Below, in pieces: positions 20,276 through 31,415 of a stretch of DNA of 64,000 nucleotides. Source of the stretch: Lithodes maja. Lineage: Eukaryota > Arthropoda > Malacostraca > Decapoda > Lithodidae. The notes beneath the pieces are model-generated. The model worked only from the letters and a program-made list of their open reading frames with translations. It did no database searches and was not told the origin of the DNA. The translations under genes and the position numbers were made by a program. The stretch lies in the NCBI GenBank assembly GCA_037953745.1, contig JBAKBP010007939.1, positions 31,358 to 95,357 on the forward strand, written 5' to 3'. How positions within the stretch are numbered: the first letter of the stretch is position 1; every line of letters starts with the position of its first letter.

Positions 20276-22088
20276 CATACATACATGTATACATACATAC
20301 ATAAAATGTTAAGACTGAGTGTTCCACACATACGTGCAGTTTCAGTCTCTTGTCCTAATGGCGGCGTTCCAGGCAACCCTGTTAAGGGCTGCTTCACTTG
20401 TCAAGTTTTTGGATTTGAGATCGGCACGTATAGTCCGATCCCAGGTCTTCCTCGGTCCACCCCTTGGTGCAGCTACCTCCACAATCACAGACCTGCATTT
20501 TTTCACCCAATTTTGTTCATCCATTCTCTCCACGTGTCCATACCATCCCAGTCTACTTGTACGCATCAACTCGCTAATACTCTTTATACCTAAACGTCTC
20601 CTCAGCTCAACATTTGTTATTCTATCCTGTGGCATGGCCCCACACATCCATCTCACCATTCTCATCTCATTACGTTCCATTCTGTTGACATCCTCTACTT
20701 TAACAGCCCATGTTTCTGAGGCATACGTCATTGCACTTCTAACACATGAGGCATACACCTTTCCCTTCAGGGGGAGAGGCATTCTTTTCATGGTCAGGAT
20801 TGGCAGCAGTTCTCTGAACTTCCCCCAGCCACATCTAATTCTAGCAACAGTGGCAGCCTCGGCCCCACCACCGGCAGAGATGGTATCTCCTAGGTAACAA
20901 AACTTGTTCACCAGCTCCAATGACTCATTTCCAAAATTCACAGCCACAGGATCATTACTTAACACAAGCTCGCCTTTGCACACTACGCACTCAAATTTCT
21001 CTCTTTCCAACTTATCCTTCGGCAGGGGTCCCTTTATTCTACTACAGCGCTCTCCCATGGTGTACCCAACATCGACAGATGCTACATTGAATTGAGTTAA
21101 CGCCCACACCCTTTCCACACACTGCACATGGGTATGCACCGCTTTTTTCCACATTGCCTCGTCTCAATCTACAATGCATAACCTTGGTTTTGTTAATATT
21201 GACTCTTAAGCCCTTGCTCGCCATGCCCTCTCTCCATTCTCTGAATTTGGCCTCAGCATCTTGCATACTGTCAGCTATTAGGACTAAATCGTCTGCATTA
21301 AACAGTTCCAATGGGAGTCCGCCTCTAAAAACTCTAGACAGTGCCTCAAAGACCATCATAAAGAGGAGGGGGCTTAACACTGAACCCTGATGGACTCCAA
21401 CACGGACTGCGAACTCATCACTCAGTACACCCTTCACCCTCACCGCACTTTGCGAATCCTCATACATCTTCATTATCACACGCACCAGCCACTCTTCCAC
21501 ACCAAGTTTCCTCATAGCCCACTGCACAATATCTCTAGGCACCCTATCAAAGGCCTTCTCCAGATCTACAAACACAAAGTAAAGATCCCTGGCTTTTAGT
21601 AAGTATCTTTCCTGTATCTGCCTGACCATGAAGATAGCATCGGTTGTACCCCGTCCTGGCATAAAACCTAACTGCATATCATCAATGGAGATGCTTTGCC
21701 TGATCAAACCCTCAAAGACTTTCTCACAGACCTTCATGATTTGGTCAAGCATTTTCAGGCCCCTATAATTTCCTTTATCTAGCGCATCCCCTTTTCCTTT
21801 GTATATATTTACTATCACACTTTTGAGCCAATCCTCTGGGATTTTCTCATCTTTAATAATGGTGTTTATCAACTCAGTGACTAAGTTGACACCAGTCTCC
21901 CCTGAGGCTTTTTTCATCTCAGCGACAATGTCAGAGCACCCTGGAGCTTTACCGTCCTTCATTTTATTGATTACGTCGTTCACTACAGCTGGTGCTATCA
22001 AAGGAGGGGGTCCAGATATTGGTTTTTCGATACTAAACTGCTCCTTATCCCATTCAAACTCTACATTTAGCAATCGTTCATACTAACT
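20276..22088 (-). mobile_element. 5'-truncated RTE-like LINE
   Basis: A minus-strand element with a 3' tail of ACAT/TGTA tetranucleotides (20274-20304). Short microsatellite tails are usual for RTE-clade LINEs. The copy begins partway through the reverse transcriptase and lacks the endonuclease. Clade assignment is inferred from the sequence style and tail. Confidence 0.75.
20342..22088 (-). pseudogene. RTE-like reverse transcriptase with zinc finger, frameshifted
   Basis: 21042-22088 carries reverse transcriptase motifs in order: NYRGLKMLDQIMK, QLGFMPGRGTTDAIF, FVDLEKAFDRVPRD, HQGSVLSPLLF and the catalytic ADD in LFNADDLVLIA. The ADD motif has one residue more than expected before it. A Cys-rich finger follows (CAVCGKG...CSICRCWVH). 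The frame is then lost at about 21055-21065 and continues at 20342-21154 with RCSRIKG and FECVVC, completing a PHD/RING-like finger before the conserved C-terminal domain (LGWYGHVERM, PRGGPRKTW). A small insertion, probably 7 bases, explains the shift. The product would have copied LINE RNA into DNA at nicked target sites. It is now inactive. Confidence 0.82.
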
Positions 22089-22916
22089 CATGTATATTTG
22101 TTTGTTTTGTTTGTTGTCTTGCTTCCTACTCCTTTTGCTCATATCCACTTTTTTGTCTGCCTCCTATATTAGCATTCTTTTTTCGCTGTTCATTTCTGTC
22201 TTTATCGACTTTTGTTGGGTTTCTACATGTTTCAATTTCTCCCTCATTCACACAATCCTCTATATTTTTTCTCTGTCCCCATATATGAAAAAGCGTAGTG
22301 TGTTTATCTTCTAACTCATTCCTATATTATGTACTGTATTCTTATGTGTTCTTCTTTCTATTCTTTATCTACCTTTTATCTGTCCCCTTTCTTCACATTC
22401 TTCTTCCCTTGGGTTTCTACATAGATCCCCTTACATTTGAGTCTATACCTTATCTATTCATATGTTGTTGTCTTTCTCCTCATTCTCCTATCCACCTTTT
22501 TACCTGCCTTCTTTTCTAATATTATTCTCGTCTTGTCCAACTATGTGTCTATCTATGTTTTGGGAGTTTCCACAGATTCCAATTTCTTCCTCATTCACAC
22601 AATTCTTAAGTTTATGTCTCCTGTCTACTGCGCACTCTTGCCTGGCCCTATAGACACTCAAACGTATATTTGAAAAGGGTATGCAATGTATCCATAATTA
22701 TCTACCCCTTTTATGGTATACGGGTTGTAATAGACACATCGTATAACAATTAGAAAGGTAAATCACCATCAATATGCTCTCTGATCTTATATATCTGTTT
22801 CATACCCTAGATTTGTTTTACAATATAATCTGTCTCTGTCTCATTCTTCTCTTTCTTCCTATGTTCCTATCCTGTGTTAGTGTTCCTTTGCATGTCATTT
22901 TTACCTTGTTCGTGTT

Positions 22917-22919
<3 letters not shown>
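22089..22919. other. T/C-rich stretch with diverged repeats, no gene
   Basis: Pyrimidine-rich sequence with diverged repeats of a block ending CTCATTCACACAAT (near 22245-22257 and 22590-22603). The long plus-strand frames here are Leu/Phe/Ser-rich and look compositional. Confidence 0.6.

Positions 22920-23009
<90 letters not shown>
22920..23009. repeat. (CT)n microsatellite
   Basis: About 90 uninterrupted bases of CT. Confidence 0.97.
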
Positions 23010-23013
<4 letters not shown>

Positions 23014-23922
23014 TTCCAATTAATTCCTCTCACTTTTATGCTATAGCTATATATCTCTCGCTGAAAGCGCTGTTTCTCTTCTTTATTATTCTCGAACTCC
23101 ATTTCCGACAGTTCTTCTCTTCATACGTCATTCTACGTGTTCGTATTTCTCTGAGGGGAACATCCTATCCTTTTGCATCTATCTATTATGTATTTATTAT
23201 TTATCTTATTTTCTTCCATATCTTATATAACTTTCTTTATGTTATGTATTTATCGATTCCTTTGTAGTTCCTCTATTTTCCATGGGTATGTAATTTCTAA
23301 CTTTACTTCCCTCGTCTAAATGTGTTCATACTTTTTCTCAACATTTCATATTTTTTAGAGTCTAATTCGTCCATTATTAACGGTAAGGTATTTTGATTAA
23401 TCCAGTAATATTATCTATGTGTTCAAAATATTTATACTCAATCATCTATCTGTTCTCCTTTTACATATTATTACCCTCTATTATAGTGGTCTTGTGTTAT
23501 TATGTGTCTTATCTAAATTGCAGGTTTCTATAATTTATGTAGTTATGTTTTGTTCTTAAATAGGCTCGTTTATATTATAGTTATAGTCATAGCTTCAATG
23601 TCAGACTATATTTTCCATATTTTTTATTCTGGCGTTATTCCCTTTATCTATGGTAACCTACAGTCACTTACACAACTTCGTGAACCCAGTATGTTTTTTG
23701 TTTATGCAATTATAACTATCTGGATTGACTTTTAGATGGAACTTGCTTTTCCATAAATAGTAGCCTAAATATAATGTTGTACTTGATGCATGACATTACA
23801 TACATAAACTGAACTCCGGAGATACACCTCCATATTAGAACATAGGTGAGGTACAGTCACAAGCATAAATACTGCGACATCAACCAGATAACGTCAACTC
23901 CTTCATCGTGAGAGGTTTATAC
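23010..23922. other. No gene seen; A/T-rich
   Basis: T-rich, low-complexity sequence without a convincing frame, RNA gene or match to other repeats in the window. Confidence 0.6.
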
Positions 23923-24229
23923 TGAAATGTCGGGTGAACGAAGGGAATTTAACCCTCCCGAAACCCAGCCGGCACGGGGATTCGAACCGTGGTTAGTGAC
24001 CTCAGTAGGTCCGGTCACCCCAGGTCTGCGCGCTAACCCACTCTGCCACCTCGGTCGTTAATAGGATAGTAACCTTAGTCCTCCTTGAAAGAACCAGGTT
24101 GATAGTCTCGTGGATATCATCACGTGATAGGTTTCTTAGACTTCACCATCATGACTATTTTCCACTGCCCCAAACGTCAACTCGGGTAGCAGAGTATTTG
24201 GGTGCGGGGATTTTCGCGAGGGCATTACA
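23923..24229 (-). mobile_element. LTR-like repeat, copy 1 (solo)
   Basis: A 307-bp unit that on the minus strand starts TGTAATGCCCTCGC and ends CCGACATTTCA, so it has TG...CA ends. It matches 35080-35713 once the MITE inserted there is removed. In that second copy a primer-binding-site-like sequence and gypsy pol follow directly, which supports an LTR. The centre carries a tRNA-like module (23967-24056). The 5-bp flanks (TGTTG and GTATA on the minus strand) do not match. It could instead be a SINE with an unusual 5' extension. Confidence 0.6.
23967..24056 (-). other. tRNA-like module with consensus box A and box B
   Basis: On the minus strand box A TGGCAGAGTGG (24038-24048) and box B GGTTCGAATCC (23978-23988) match the Pol III consensus exactly, with a long variable-arm-like region as in Ser/Leu tRNAs. 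The T-arm pairs, but the acceptor halves pair poorly, so I do not call a functional tRNA. The same module is at about 35118-35216. It may be a Pol III promoter of a SINE, or a tRNA captured in an LTR. Confidence 0.6.
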
Positions 24230-24401
24230 CAACATGCTTCTTTGACTAGGCTAGATCCTAGCCGAAATTGAAACGTCTTCAGGTAACGTAGCCATATCAC
24301 CCCAACATTTTCAATAGTCCAGGTTTTGAGATGCCTGGCGCAGGTTCTCGTGATGGGTGCTATATCTAGCTACTGGATCACGTATCCCACCGCTGCCACC
24401 A
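24230..24401 (-). mobile_element. Leader and primer-binding site of a gypsy-like element
   Basis: On the minus strand TGGTGGCAGC (24392-24401) follows two bases after a CCGACATAACA end (LTR-type) at 24403. A leader closely similar to 35040-35068 comes next (GATACGTGATCCAGTAGCTAG against GTGCGTGATCCGGTAGCTAG). It runs straight into LTR-like copy 1. So only about 170 bases of internal sequence remain, and no coding region. Confidence 0.5.
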
Positions 24402-24402
24402 G

Positions 24403-24792
24403 TGTTATGTCGGGTTGTAATATTTACAACTCGTGATATAGTCTCCACAAAAATCCAATTATGGACTTATAGACCTTAATATAGCCCGACAGGGTCACAC
24501 CGAAGACGCTCTTACTAGCACAAAATCGGTATTCAATCAGGATAATACAGAACTCAATGACAACACACATAGAACATATAAATGGTATTTTAATTCAAGT
24601 AACGTATATCTGGAGGAGTCATAGATTGTCTCAACATAATCATTTCAATTTCCAACTCTCGAAAATAGATTCGTAGTCGGGGATGGTTTCTTGTCTGAAA
24701 TAATAACAATAATAATACACAAATAATAGGGTACATATATGTTGAGAATCTTACAAGAATAAATCATTAACAAATGTGGTCAATGGTATCAG
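24403..24792 (-). mobile_element. Possible LTR end of unknown length
   Basis: On the minus strand the sequence ending ...GGGTTGT-type repeat and CCGACATAACA abuts the primer-binding-site-like TGGTGGCAGC. Its outer boundary is not visible, and it differs from the LTR-like repeat at 23923. An inverted GTTGTAATATTTACAAC occurs at 24415-24431. Confidence 0.3.
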
Positions 24793-24796
24793 TTAA

Positions 24797-25229
24797 CCCG
24801 CTGAGTACCAGCTAAATATTAATAAATGTACCACCCAGGACTGGCTGATTCTGATTTTTTTTTTTATTCCAGAAACAATAGCGAATGGGTTAGGAATGAA
24901 GGAAAAAAAAAAAAAATGTCAAAAAGTGCAAAAAATGGTCCTACAGAGCCCCGAAAACGGATTTTACAAGAGTAAAAAATTGAAGGCAATTTCCCCCAAA
25001 AAACATGTTTTTGCGCGCTCACGCGCATGCGGTTGGACTTTGAGAGTTTTCAACCATCGGCATGGGTGCGTGGGATACTTACACAGTTCCCATACAAATC
25101 TGAGCCCTCGGGGTGCCATAGGACCGGAGTAATTAGGACCGGACCGGCCAGGACGCAAACCATGCGTCGCTGGGGTTTAGCGTTACATACATTGTGGACA
25201 CAAACCCTGCGTCGCTGGGGCTCAGTGGG
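24797..25229. mobile_element. TTAA-flanked MITE family 4 (piggyBac-like)
   Basis: The 433-bp element lies between TTAA at 24793-24796 and 25230-25233. The terminal repeats read CCCGCTGAGTACCAGC on the left and CCCACTGAGCCCCAGC inward from the right. Target site and CCC-starting ends fit piggyBac-type elements. The interior has an A-rich block and a repeated GCGTCGCTGGGG motif. Non-coding. Confidence 0.85.
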
Positions 25230-25233
25230 TTAA

Positions 25234-26363
25234 TAAAGTGGCAACAAAGGTGGAACATGAACATAGAAATAATAACCCTTACTAATAACAATCGATATGA
25301 GTAGAGTTTCTTACGTGAATGAGAAACAAAATAAAGAAATAAAATACAGTCTCAGTATGGGAGACACGAGGGAGTTGAGAGCAAAATAAACACCCAGGTA
25401 GGCTGGGTGAGTCACACGGTAGAGGGGCGCACCACAAAGGTAGCCGCGGTATTCTCAAGTGACCTTCCTACTTAAACTGTGGAGGTCAGGTCATGTACTG
25501 GACTGCGGTGGTGGAAATTACCTTCAAAGTTAATGCAACTAGAATTGTAATTTTAATAATGTTACTCTGAAATTGGTGGCAAAAGATGATTTAATTTATT
25601 TTACAAAAGATTAAGTAGGTGGACTAAATTATGTAATTTCTAATGAATATCTTATATTCACGTCAACGAACGTATGTAAGAATAACGAAACGAGCCGAGG
25701 AATTCAGATATAAAGTTGGCGTATAATTATGAATGAACTATAGAATAAATCTATTTAATTACACTGGAGAGCAAGTTATAATTAACGAAATGAAGTTAGT
25801 CAACGAATGCTCTGGAAACGCTTATTATTAAAAGCGTAAAAGGATAATTAACAAGATATTAATTAGCAAAAGAATATGGGCGCATACAACGAAGTTATGC
25901 TAAAGAAATACTTATATCAGTATTCTTAAGAGGTCTGAATGAATTAACAGAGTTTTACAATGAACATACACTAGAATAATAGGTGTATGGTAAGTGATGT
26001 GGAATTAAGTAACAGAATCTATGCAATGCTGGAATTCCTGAGCATGAAGAATCAGAATTACTTACATCAGTAATCAAATGAGCGTCAATACGAATTTATA
26101 AAATAATTACTAGGGTGATTATGTGATCGAACGTAATCAGGGAAGCTAAGGGAAATAGGTTTTCACAAGGATGATTAGAGGGATAAAAATAAAATATGTT
26201 AAGGTAAATTCGTTATAAAAATGGGCGTAGGTTCAAGGTAAAGTCAGTTAGGTATGGAAATCAAATCACGAAATACACTTCGACCTCAACTCACAAAATA
26301 CATAACAGAATACATATATAGAAAGATCTGTGAGTGTGTGGCAAAATTAATAACTGAACACAA
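25234..26363. other. No gene seen; A/T-rich
   Basis: A/T-rich sequence with no frame over 60 codons, no RNA gene and no match to other repeats in the window. It may be part of the LTR region of the element whose primer-binding site lies at 24392. Confidence 0.55.
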
Positions 26364-26373
26364 CTATATAACA

Positions 26374-29300
26374 TTTTTTTTTTTTTTTTTTTTTTTCTAT
26401 GTGATTGAGGGAGGCAAAAGGCATAACTGCCTATAGCGAGTGCCTCCCCCATAGTTGAAAGAGTGACAGGGCCAAAATCAAGGGACGTTTGAGCCAAAAT
26501 GCCTGGACACACGGAGTTTGAAGCAATTTAAGTCATAGGAAGAGGGAAAGACTGATTCTGGGAGAGAGTTCCAGAGCTCAGATGTTGAGTAGAAGAAAGT
26601 TTGAGAGTAACGTTTCACTCTTGGGTTGGAGAGTTGCACAGAGTAGGGGTGGGATTGAGTTGCAAGACGGGTACCACGTGCCCTACGTAAAGGAGGTGGT
26701 ATGCACTGGGATAGCTCTGAGGAACACTGATTATTATAGTAGCGATAGAATAGCGAGAGAGATGCAACATTGCGGCGGAGAGAGAGAGATTGCAGAGAGT
26801 TGGTGAGTGGACGGGAGTTAATGATACGAAAGGCCTTCCTTTCAACTTTGTCTAGGAGAGCGGTGTGAGAGGAACCTCCCCACACATGTGAACAATACTC
26901 AATACAAGGGCGCACTATGCCCCTGTACAGAGCAAGAAGCTGTGCAGGGGAAAAGAACCCCCTAAGGCGATTGAGCACACCCAGCTTCTGGGAGGCTGCC
27001 TTAGCAAGACTGGTAATATGGTCCTTCCAAATGAGAGCAGAAGAAAAAGAGACACCAAGAATATTGAGAGAAGATGAAGGGTTGATTTTTGTATTGTTGA
27101 AGAATAAGGGATAGTCCGCTGGGAGATCCTGACGGGTAGATAGATGGAGAAATTGGGTTTTGGAAGCATTAAAGTTAACAAGGTTTTCTCTGCCCCAATT
27201 GGAAATAGTATTTAGATCAGAATTTAAGAGTTCTATGGCTTCATTACGTTTGTCGTTGAGGGATTGCTGGCTGGGGCGTTCTGAAAAACTAATGGAGTAG
27301 TGTAAGGTTGAGTCGTCTGCGTATGAATGGATGGGAATTAAGGTACAGTTAAGGAGATCATTTATAAAAATTAGAAAGAGAATAGGAGATAGGACAGAGC
27401 CCTGAGGAACACCGGAGTTTATAGGGTGAGGAAGTGAACAATGGCCGTCCACAACCGCAGCTATGGAACGGCCGGAAAGGAAATTAGAGACAAAGGCACA
27501 GATGGAGGGATAGAAACCGAAGGAGGGTAGTTTAGAAATTAAAGATTTATGCCAGACTCTATCGAAGGCTTTCGATATGTCTAGTGCAATAGAAAAAGTC
27601 TCACCGAAGTCCCGAAAGGAGGATGACCAAGAGTTAGTAAGATATGAAAGAAGATCACCAGTAGAGCGACCCTTAAGGAAGCCATACTGGCGATCTGAGA
27701 GCAGATTATGAGAAGAGAAATGCTTAAGAAATTTGGAAGCAAGAATAGTTTCAAAAACTTTAGAAAGACAAGAGATAAGAGCAATTGGACGATAGTTGGA
27801 GGGTTGAGAGCGGTCACCCTTCTTTGGGACAGGTTGAATGTGAGCAAACTTCCAGCATGAAGGGAAGACGTTAGAGGATAGACAGAGACGAAAGAGTTTG
27901 CCTAGGCAGGGAGTCAGCACGGAAGCACAGTTTTTGAGAACAACAGGAGGAACACCGTCCGGACCGTACGCCTTATTAGTGTTAAGCCCAGAGAGGGTAG
28001 AAAGTACATCTTTAGAAGAGATTAGGATATTAGGCATAAGTAAGAGAGAGGAGGGCGGAGAGGGAGGAATAGCACCGGAATCATCCAAGGTGGAGTTTCT
28101 AGCAAAAGTTTGAGCGAAGAGTTTAGCTTTGTCAGAGGAAGAAGTGATGGTTGTGCCATCAGAGTGGGAAAGGGGAGGGAAAGACGAGGAAGAGAAATTG
28201 TTGGAGAGGTTTTTGGCTAGATGCCAGAAAGCTTGGGAAGAGCTAGAGTTGGATAGTTCAGTGCATTTATTATTGATGAAAGAGTGTTTGGCAAGTCGAA
28301 GAACAGATTTGGCTTGATTCCGGGCAGAAACATATGAAGAATGAGAGTCTTGAGTTTTAAGGCGTCGGTACCGTTTGAATGCTTCCTCCTTATTGCGGAC
28401 AGCAGTAGAACAGGCGTGAGTAAACCAAGATTTTTTAGCATTAGTCTGAGAGAAAGAGAATGGAATGTATGCTTCCATGCCCGATAGGATTACCTCGGTA
28501 ATGCGTTCAGCACTCTCCGAGGGTCCCCGGCCATGGAAGCAGAAATCAGTCCATGGGAAATCAAAGAAGTACTGCCGAAGAGCCTCCCAGTCGGCAGCGC
28601 CAAAGTGCCACAAGCGCCGCCGGCTAGGAGGATCGGGTGGCTGTACTGGAGAGATAGGACAGGTGACAGAGATAAGTTTATGGTCGGAGGAGCCCAAAGG
28701 AGAGAAAAGATCGACAGTATAAGAAGAAGGGTTAGAAGTTAGAAACAGGTCAAGAATGTTGGGCCGATCTCCGATGCGATCCGGGATACGGGTGGGTTGC
28801 TGAACTAACTGCTCTAGGTCATTTAGGATAGAAAAGACGTAGGCTTGTTCACCAGGTGGATCAGTAGTGAGAGAGGAGAGCCATTGGCGGTGGTGAACGT
28901 TGAAATCTCCTAAGATGGAGATTTCTGAGAAAGGAGAAATGGATAGAATGTGTTCCACTGTAGAGTTTAGATAGTCAAAGAATTTAGGAAAGTTGGTAGA
29001 GTTAGGGGAAAGATAGACAGCACAGAAATATTTAGTAAGAGAATGACAGGAAAGTTTGAGCCATAAAGTTGAGAATTCAGAGGAGTCGAAATCGGGAACA
29101 CGAGAGCAAGTGAGTTTGTTGTGCACATATGCACAACATCCGCCATTGGCTTTGAAACTAGGATAGAGAAAGTAGGAGGATACAGAGAAGGGGTTGCTGG
29201 ATGTTGCTACAGACACCTGGGTTTCGGTGAGGAAGAGAAGATCAGGTTTGTAGGAGGAGAGATGGTGCTCAACAGAGTGAAAGTTAGAGGAAAGTCCGCG

Positions 29301-29638
29301 AATGTTGCAGAAATTAATAGAAAGAGTAACAGGCCGAGGTCCAGGTAATTGTGTGGGGTCGTCAGGGGATGGTCGGTCGGGTGAGGGGGCATTTATGGTC
29401 CCCCCCCCTGGGGACTCCGAGGCCGGGCCAAAATTCATCATTTTTGTGTTTTATTTTTTTAATTTTGGTGTGGAGGAATGAAGTGTGGTGTGCATGTTTA
29501 GTGTAGTGAAGTGGATAAGAGGAGGAGGTGTTTGTGAGAGCTAGCTGGATTGCTCTCAGTGTAAATGAGGCACAAAGAAAATCAGTAAGAGAGGCCAAGC
29601 AAATGAAACAGGAGTTCCAGCGACTCTTTATCACATGC
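26374..29638 (-). mobile_element. Jockey-like LINE with poly(A) tail
   Basis: A minus-strand non-LTR retrotransposon. The poly(T) at 26374-26396 is its poly(A) tail, a 3' untranslated region occupies about 26397-26477, and the single long frame is 26478-29441. Imperfect flanks CTATATAAC (26364-26372) and CTATAAC (29639-29645) may be the target duplication. No ORF1 is visible in the 200 bases before the start, so the copy is either 5'-truncated just ahead of ORF2 or from an ORF1-less lineage. Fragments of the family lie at 928-1008, 36612-36990 and 53411-53905. Confidence 0.88.
26478..29441 (-). CDS. Endonuclease/reverse transcriptase (ORF2) of the jockey-like LINE
   Basis: An open frame of 987 residues with no stop or frameshift. 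The N-terminal APE-like endonuclease covers about 40-265, with LTETQ, LGDFNVHHRQW and SSDHKLI as metal- and substrate-binding motifs. A linker follows. The reverse transcriptase covers about 470-760: KKGDRSQPSNYRPIAL, YGFLKGRSTGDLL, ALDISKAFDRVWH, SGVPQGSVLSPILF and the catalytic YADD in HSYADDSTLHYS. The C-terminal 200 residues hold the conserved WNSLPESVF segment typical of LINE ORF2 ends. The protein would nick the target and prime cDNA synthesis there. The start is the first in-frame ATG after a short leader. The jockey/CR1 group is clear, but the precise clade is not resolved without a tree. Confidence 0.92.
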   Translation of the reverse strand: MMNFGPASESPGGGTINAPSPDRPSPDDPTQLPGPRPVTLSINFCNIRGLSSNFHSVEHHLSSYKPDLLFLTETQVSVATSSNPFSVSSYFLYPSFKANGGCCAYVHNKLTCSRVPDFDSSEFSTLWLKLSCHSLTKYFCAVYLSPNSTNFPKFFDYLNSTVEHILSISPFSEISILGDFNVHHRQWLSSLTTDPPGEQAYVFSILNDLEQLVQQPTRIPDRIGDRPNILDLFLTSNPSSYTVDLFSPLGSSDHKLISVTCPISPVQPPDPPSRRRLWHFGAADWEALRQYFFDFPWTDFCFHGRGPSESAERITEVILSGMEAYIPFSFSQTNAKKSWFTHACSTAVRNKEEAFKRYRRLKTQDSHSSYVSARNQAKSVLRLAKHSFINNKCTELSNSSSSQAFWHLAKNLSNNFSSSSFPPLSHSDGTTITSSSDKAKLFAQTFARNSTLDDSGAIPPSPPSSLLLMPNILISSKDVLSTLSGLNTNKAYGPDGVPPVVLKNCASVLTPCLGKLFRLCLSSNVFPSCWKFAHIQPVPKKGDRSQPSNYRPIALISCLSKVFETILASKFLKHFSSHNLLSDRQYGFLKGRSTGDLLSYLTNSWSSSFRDFGETFSIALDISKAFDRVWHKSLISKLPSFGFYPSICAFVSNFLSGRSIAAVVDGHCSLPHPINSGVPQGSVLSPILFLIFINDLLNCTLIPIHSYADDSTLHYSISFSERPSQQSLNDKRNEAIELLNSDLNTISNWGRENLVNFNASKTQFLHLSTRQDLPADYPLFFNNTKINPSSSLNILGVSFSSALIWKDHITSLAKAASQKLGVLNRLRGFFSPAQLLALYRGIVRPCIEYCSHVWGGSSHTALLDKVERKAFRIINSRPLTNSLQSLSLRRNVASLSLFYRYYNNQCSSELSQCIPPPLRRARGTRLATQSHPYSVQLSNPRVKRYSQTFFYSTSELWNSLPESVFPSSYDLNCFKLRVSRHFGSNVP

Positions 29639-29645
29639 CTATAAC

Positions 29646-30462
29646 CTCACCTGGGTCTAGCCCTGATCGATTGGTGCCTACAATCTCCCCACAAACATAT
29701 GCATAAGACGTTCTGTAGAAAATTGATCAAATAACAGGGTTAAGACTTATACACAGTTTTAACACAAATGGTATGTAAGGTTCAGAAGGATTAACACAGT
29801 ACGCAATTAAGGATCTTGGGCACAGATCTCAGAGGTAATTAGCACAACACGGATCACATATCTTAATTTACCTTGACAACAATAACACAACGAAAAACAC
29901 ACAGAACACTTAGGGAATATTTGGAGGGCAGGGGAGGAGAGTGCAGGTCTGGCCAACGTAGGTCGTAGGTCCGAGGTGCAGCATTTCCGGGGTGTAGGGC
30001 GTCACCCGAGCAGCACTTCAGGTGGGTAGGGCATCCTCGAGCAGCACTTCAGGTGGGTAGGGCATGGCTCGAACAGTACTTCAGGGGCAGTTCAGGTAAG
30101 CACACTCTCCGGGCAGTGCATGGGCAGGCTGGTACAAGCTACACTGTTAATTAGCTACTCGGTTCCTGGGTAGGGGTTGAATAGTATTGTTCGTGTAGTT
30201 TGCATACTTCCCTACAATTTTCTTGAGATAATGTGCGGCTTTTTCCTTGACTTTCGTTTACAGGTTTTCAAGATCAGAGGGATATGGGGAAATGGTTGTG
30301 ATGAAGTTGTGAGGTAATTACTTATCGTAGGTATACATAGTGGCTGTTTACATGGATACAACTATGCTAGGTAGTTTATTACTTCCTTAAGGCCTAGTTA
30401 TTTAGTTTAATAATGGAGAAATGGGATGTGTACGGAAACGTCCATGAGCAAACCTCCTAGAC
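29646..30462. other. No gene seen; short direct repeats near 29990-30090
   Basis: Three imperfect copies of about 30 bases with the core GAGCAGCACTTCAGGTGGGT occur at 29990-30090. Apart from these I see no coding sequence or RNA gene. It is probably flanking sequence of the LINE target. Confidence 0.6.
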
Positions 30463-31415
30463 AAACATGGTTATAGTTCGCCTAATAGTTGTTCTTGGTA
30501 GAGGTTTATTATATCTCCCGATCCATCATCATGTGTCCTCCTGCCTACATCCCTTTGTATCTGTAGACTTCAGGCCGTTGATGTTTTATTTGCATAAACA
30601 TTTCTTCATTATAAGCAAGATCCGGGGGCTGAGGAAATGCTATGTTGTGGTTGGCTGCTGCAAGGGGGGGGGGGAGCAGGCTGTTGATTGGTGGAGAGAA
30701 TTTCCCATTCTCGAGGCTGGTGGCTGTTGTCGTAGAAAACGGGGGAGCAGCGGTCGCTCAGGTATTTGTCTAGGGATAATAAACATGGTTATATCTCGCC
30801 TAATAATTGTTCTTGGTAGAGGTTTATTATCTCTCTTGGGCCGTCCTCATGTGCCCTCCTGTCTACGTCCATTGTTACCTGTAGACTTCGGGCCGTTGAT
30901 GTTTTATCTGCATAAACATCTCTTCACTATAAGCAAGATCCGGGGGCTGAGGACATGCTGTGCTGTGGTTGGTTGTTGTGAGGGGGGCGGAGCAGGCTGT
31001 TGATTGGTGGGGAGCATTTCCCATTCTCGAGGCTGGTGGCTGTTGTCGTAGAAAACGGGGGAGCAGCGGTCGCTCAGGTATTTGTCTAGGGATAATAAAC
31101 ATGGTTATATCTCGCCTAATAATTGTTCTTGGTAGAGGTTTATTATCTCTCTTGGGCCGTCCTCATGTGCCCTCCTGTCTACGTCCATTGTTACCTGTAG
31201 ACTTCGGGCCGTTGATGTTTTATCTGCATAAACATCTCTTCACTATAAGCAAGATCCGGGGGCTGAGGACATGCTGTGCTGTGGTTGGTTGTTGTGAGGG
31301 GGGCGGAGCAGGCTGTTGATTGGTGGGGAGCATTTCCCATTCTCGAGGCTGGTGGTTGTTGTCGTAGAACACGGGGAAGCAGGGGTCGCTCTTGTGTTTG
31401 TCCAGGGATCAGAGC
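30463..31415. repeat. 316-bp tandem repeat, three copies
   Basis: Copies begin at about 30463, 30781 and 31097 with AAACATGGTTATA. Copies 2 and 3 are almost identical, and copy 1 is more diverged. Because the unit is not a multiple of three, frames shift between copies. The 178- and 119-codon frames here are explained by the repetition, and I do not call genes. It may be a satellite seed or a tandemly duplicated element segment. Confidence 0.88.

Noticed and set aside
30467..31319. 178- and 119-codon frames repeated in sequence
   Set aside because: The tandem 316-bp unit produces the same peptide in successive copies. No domain and no start context.
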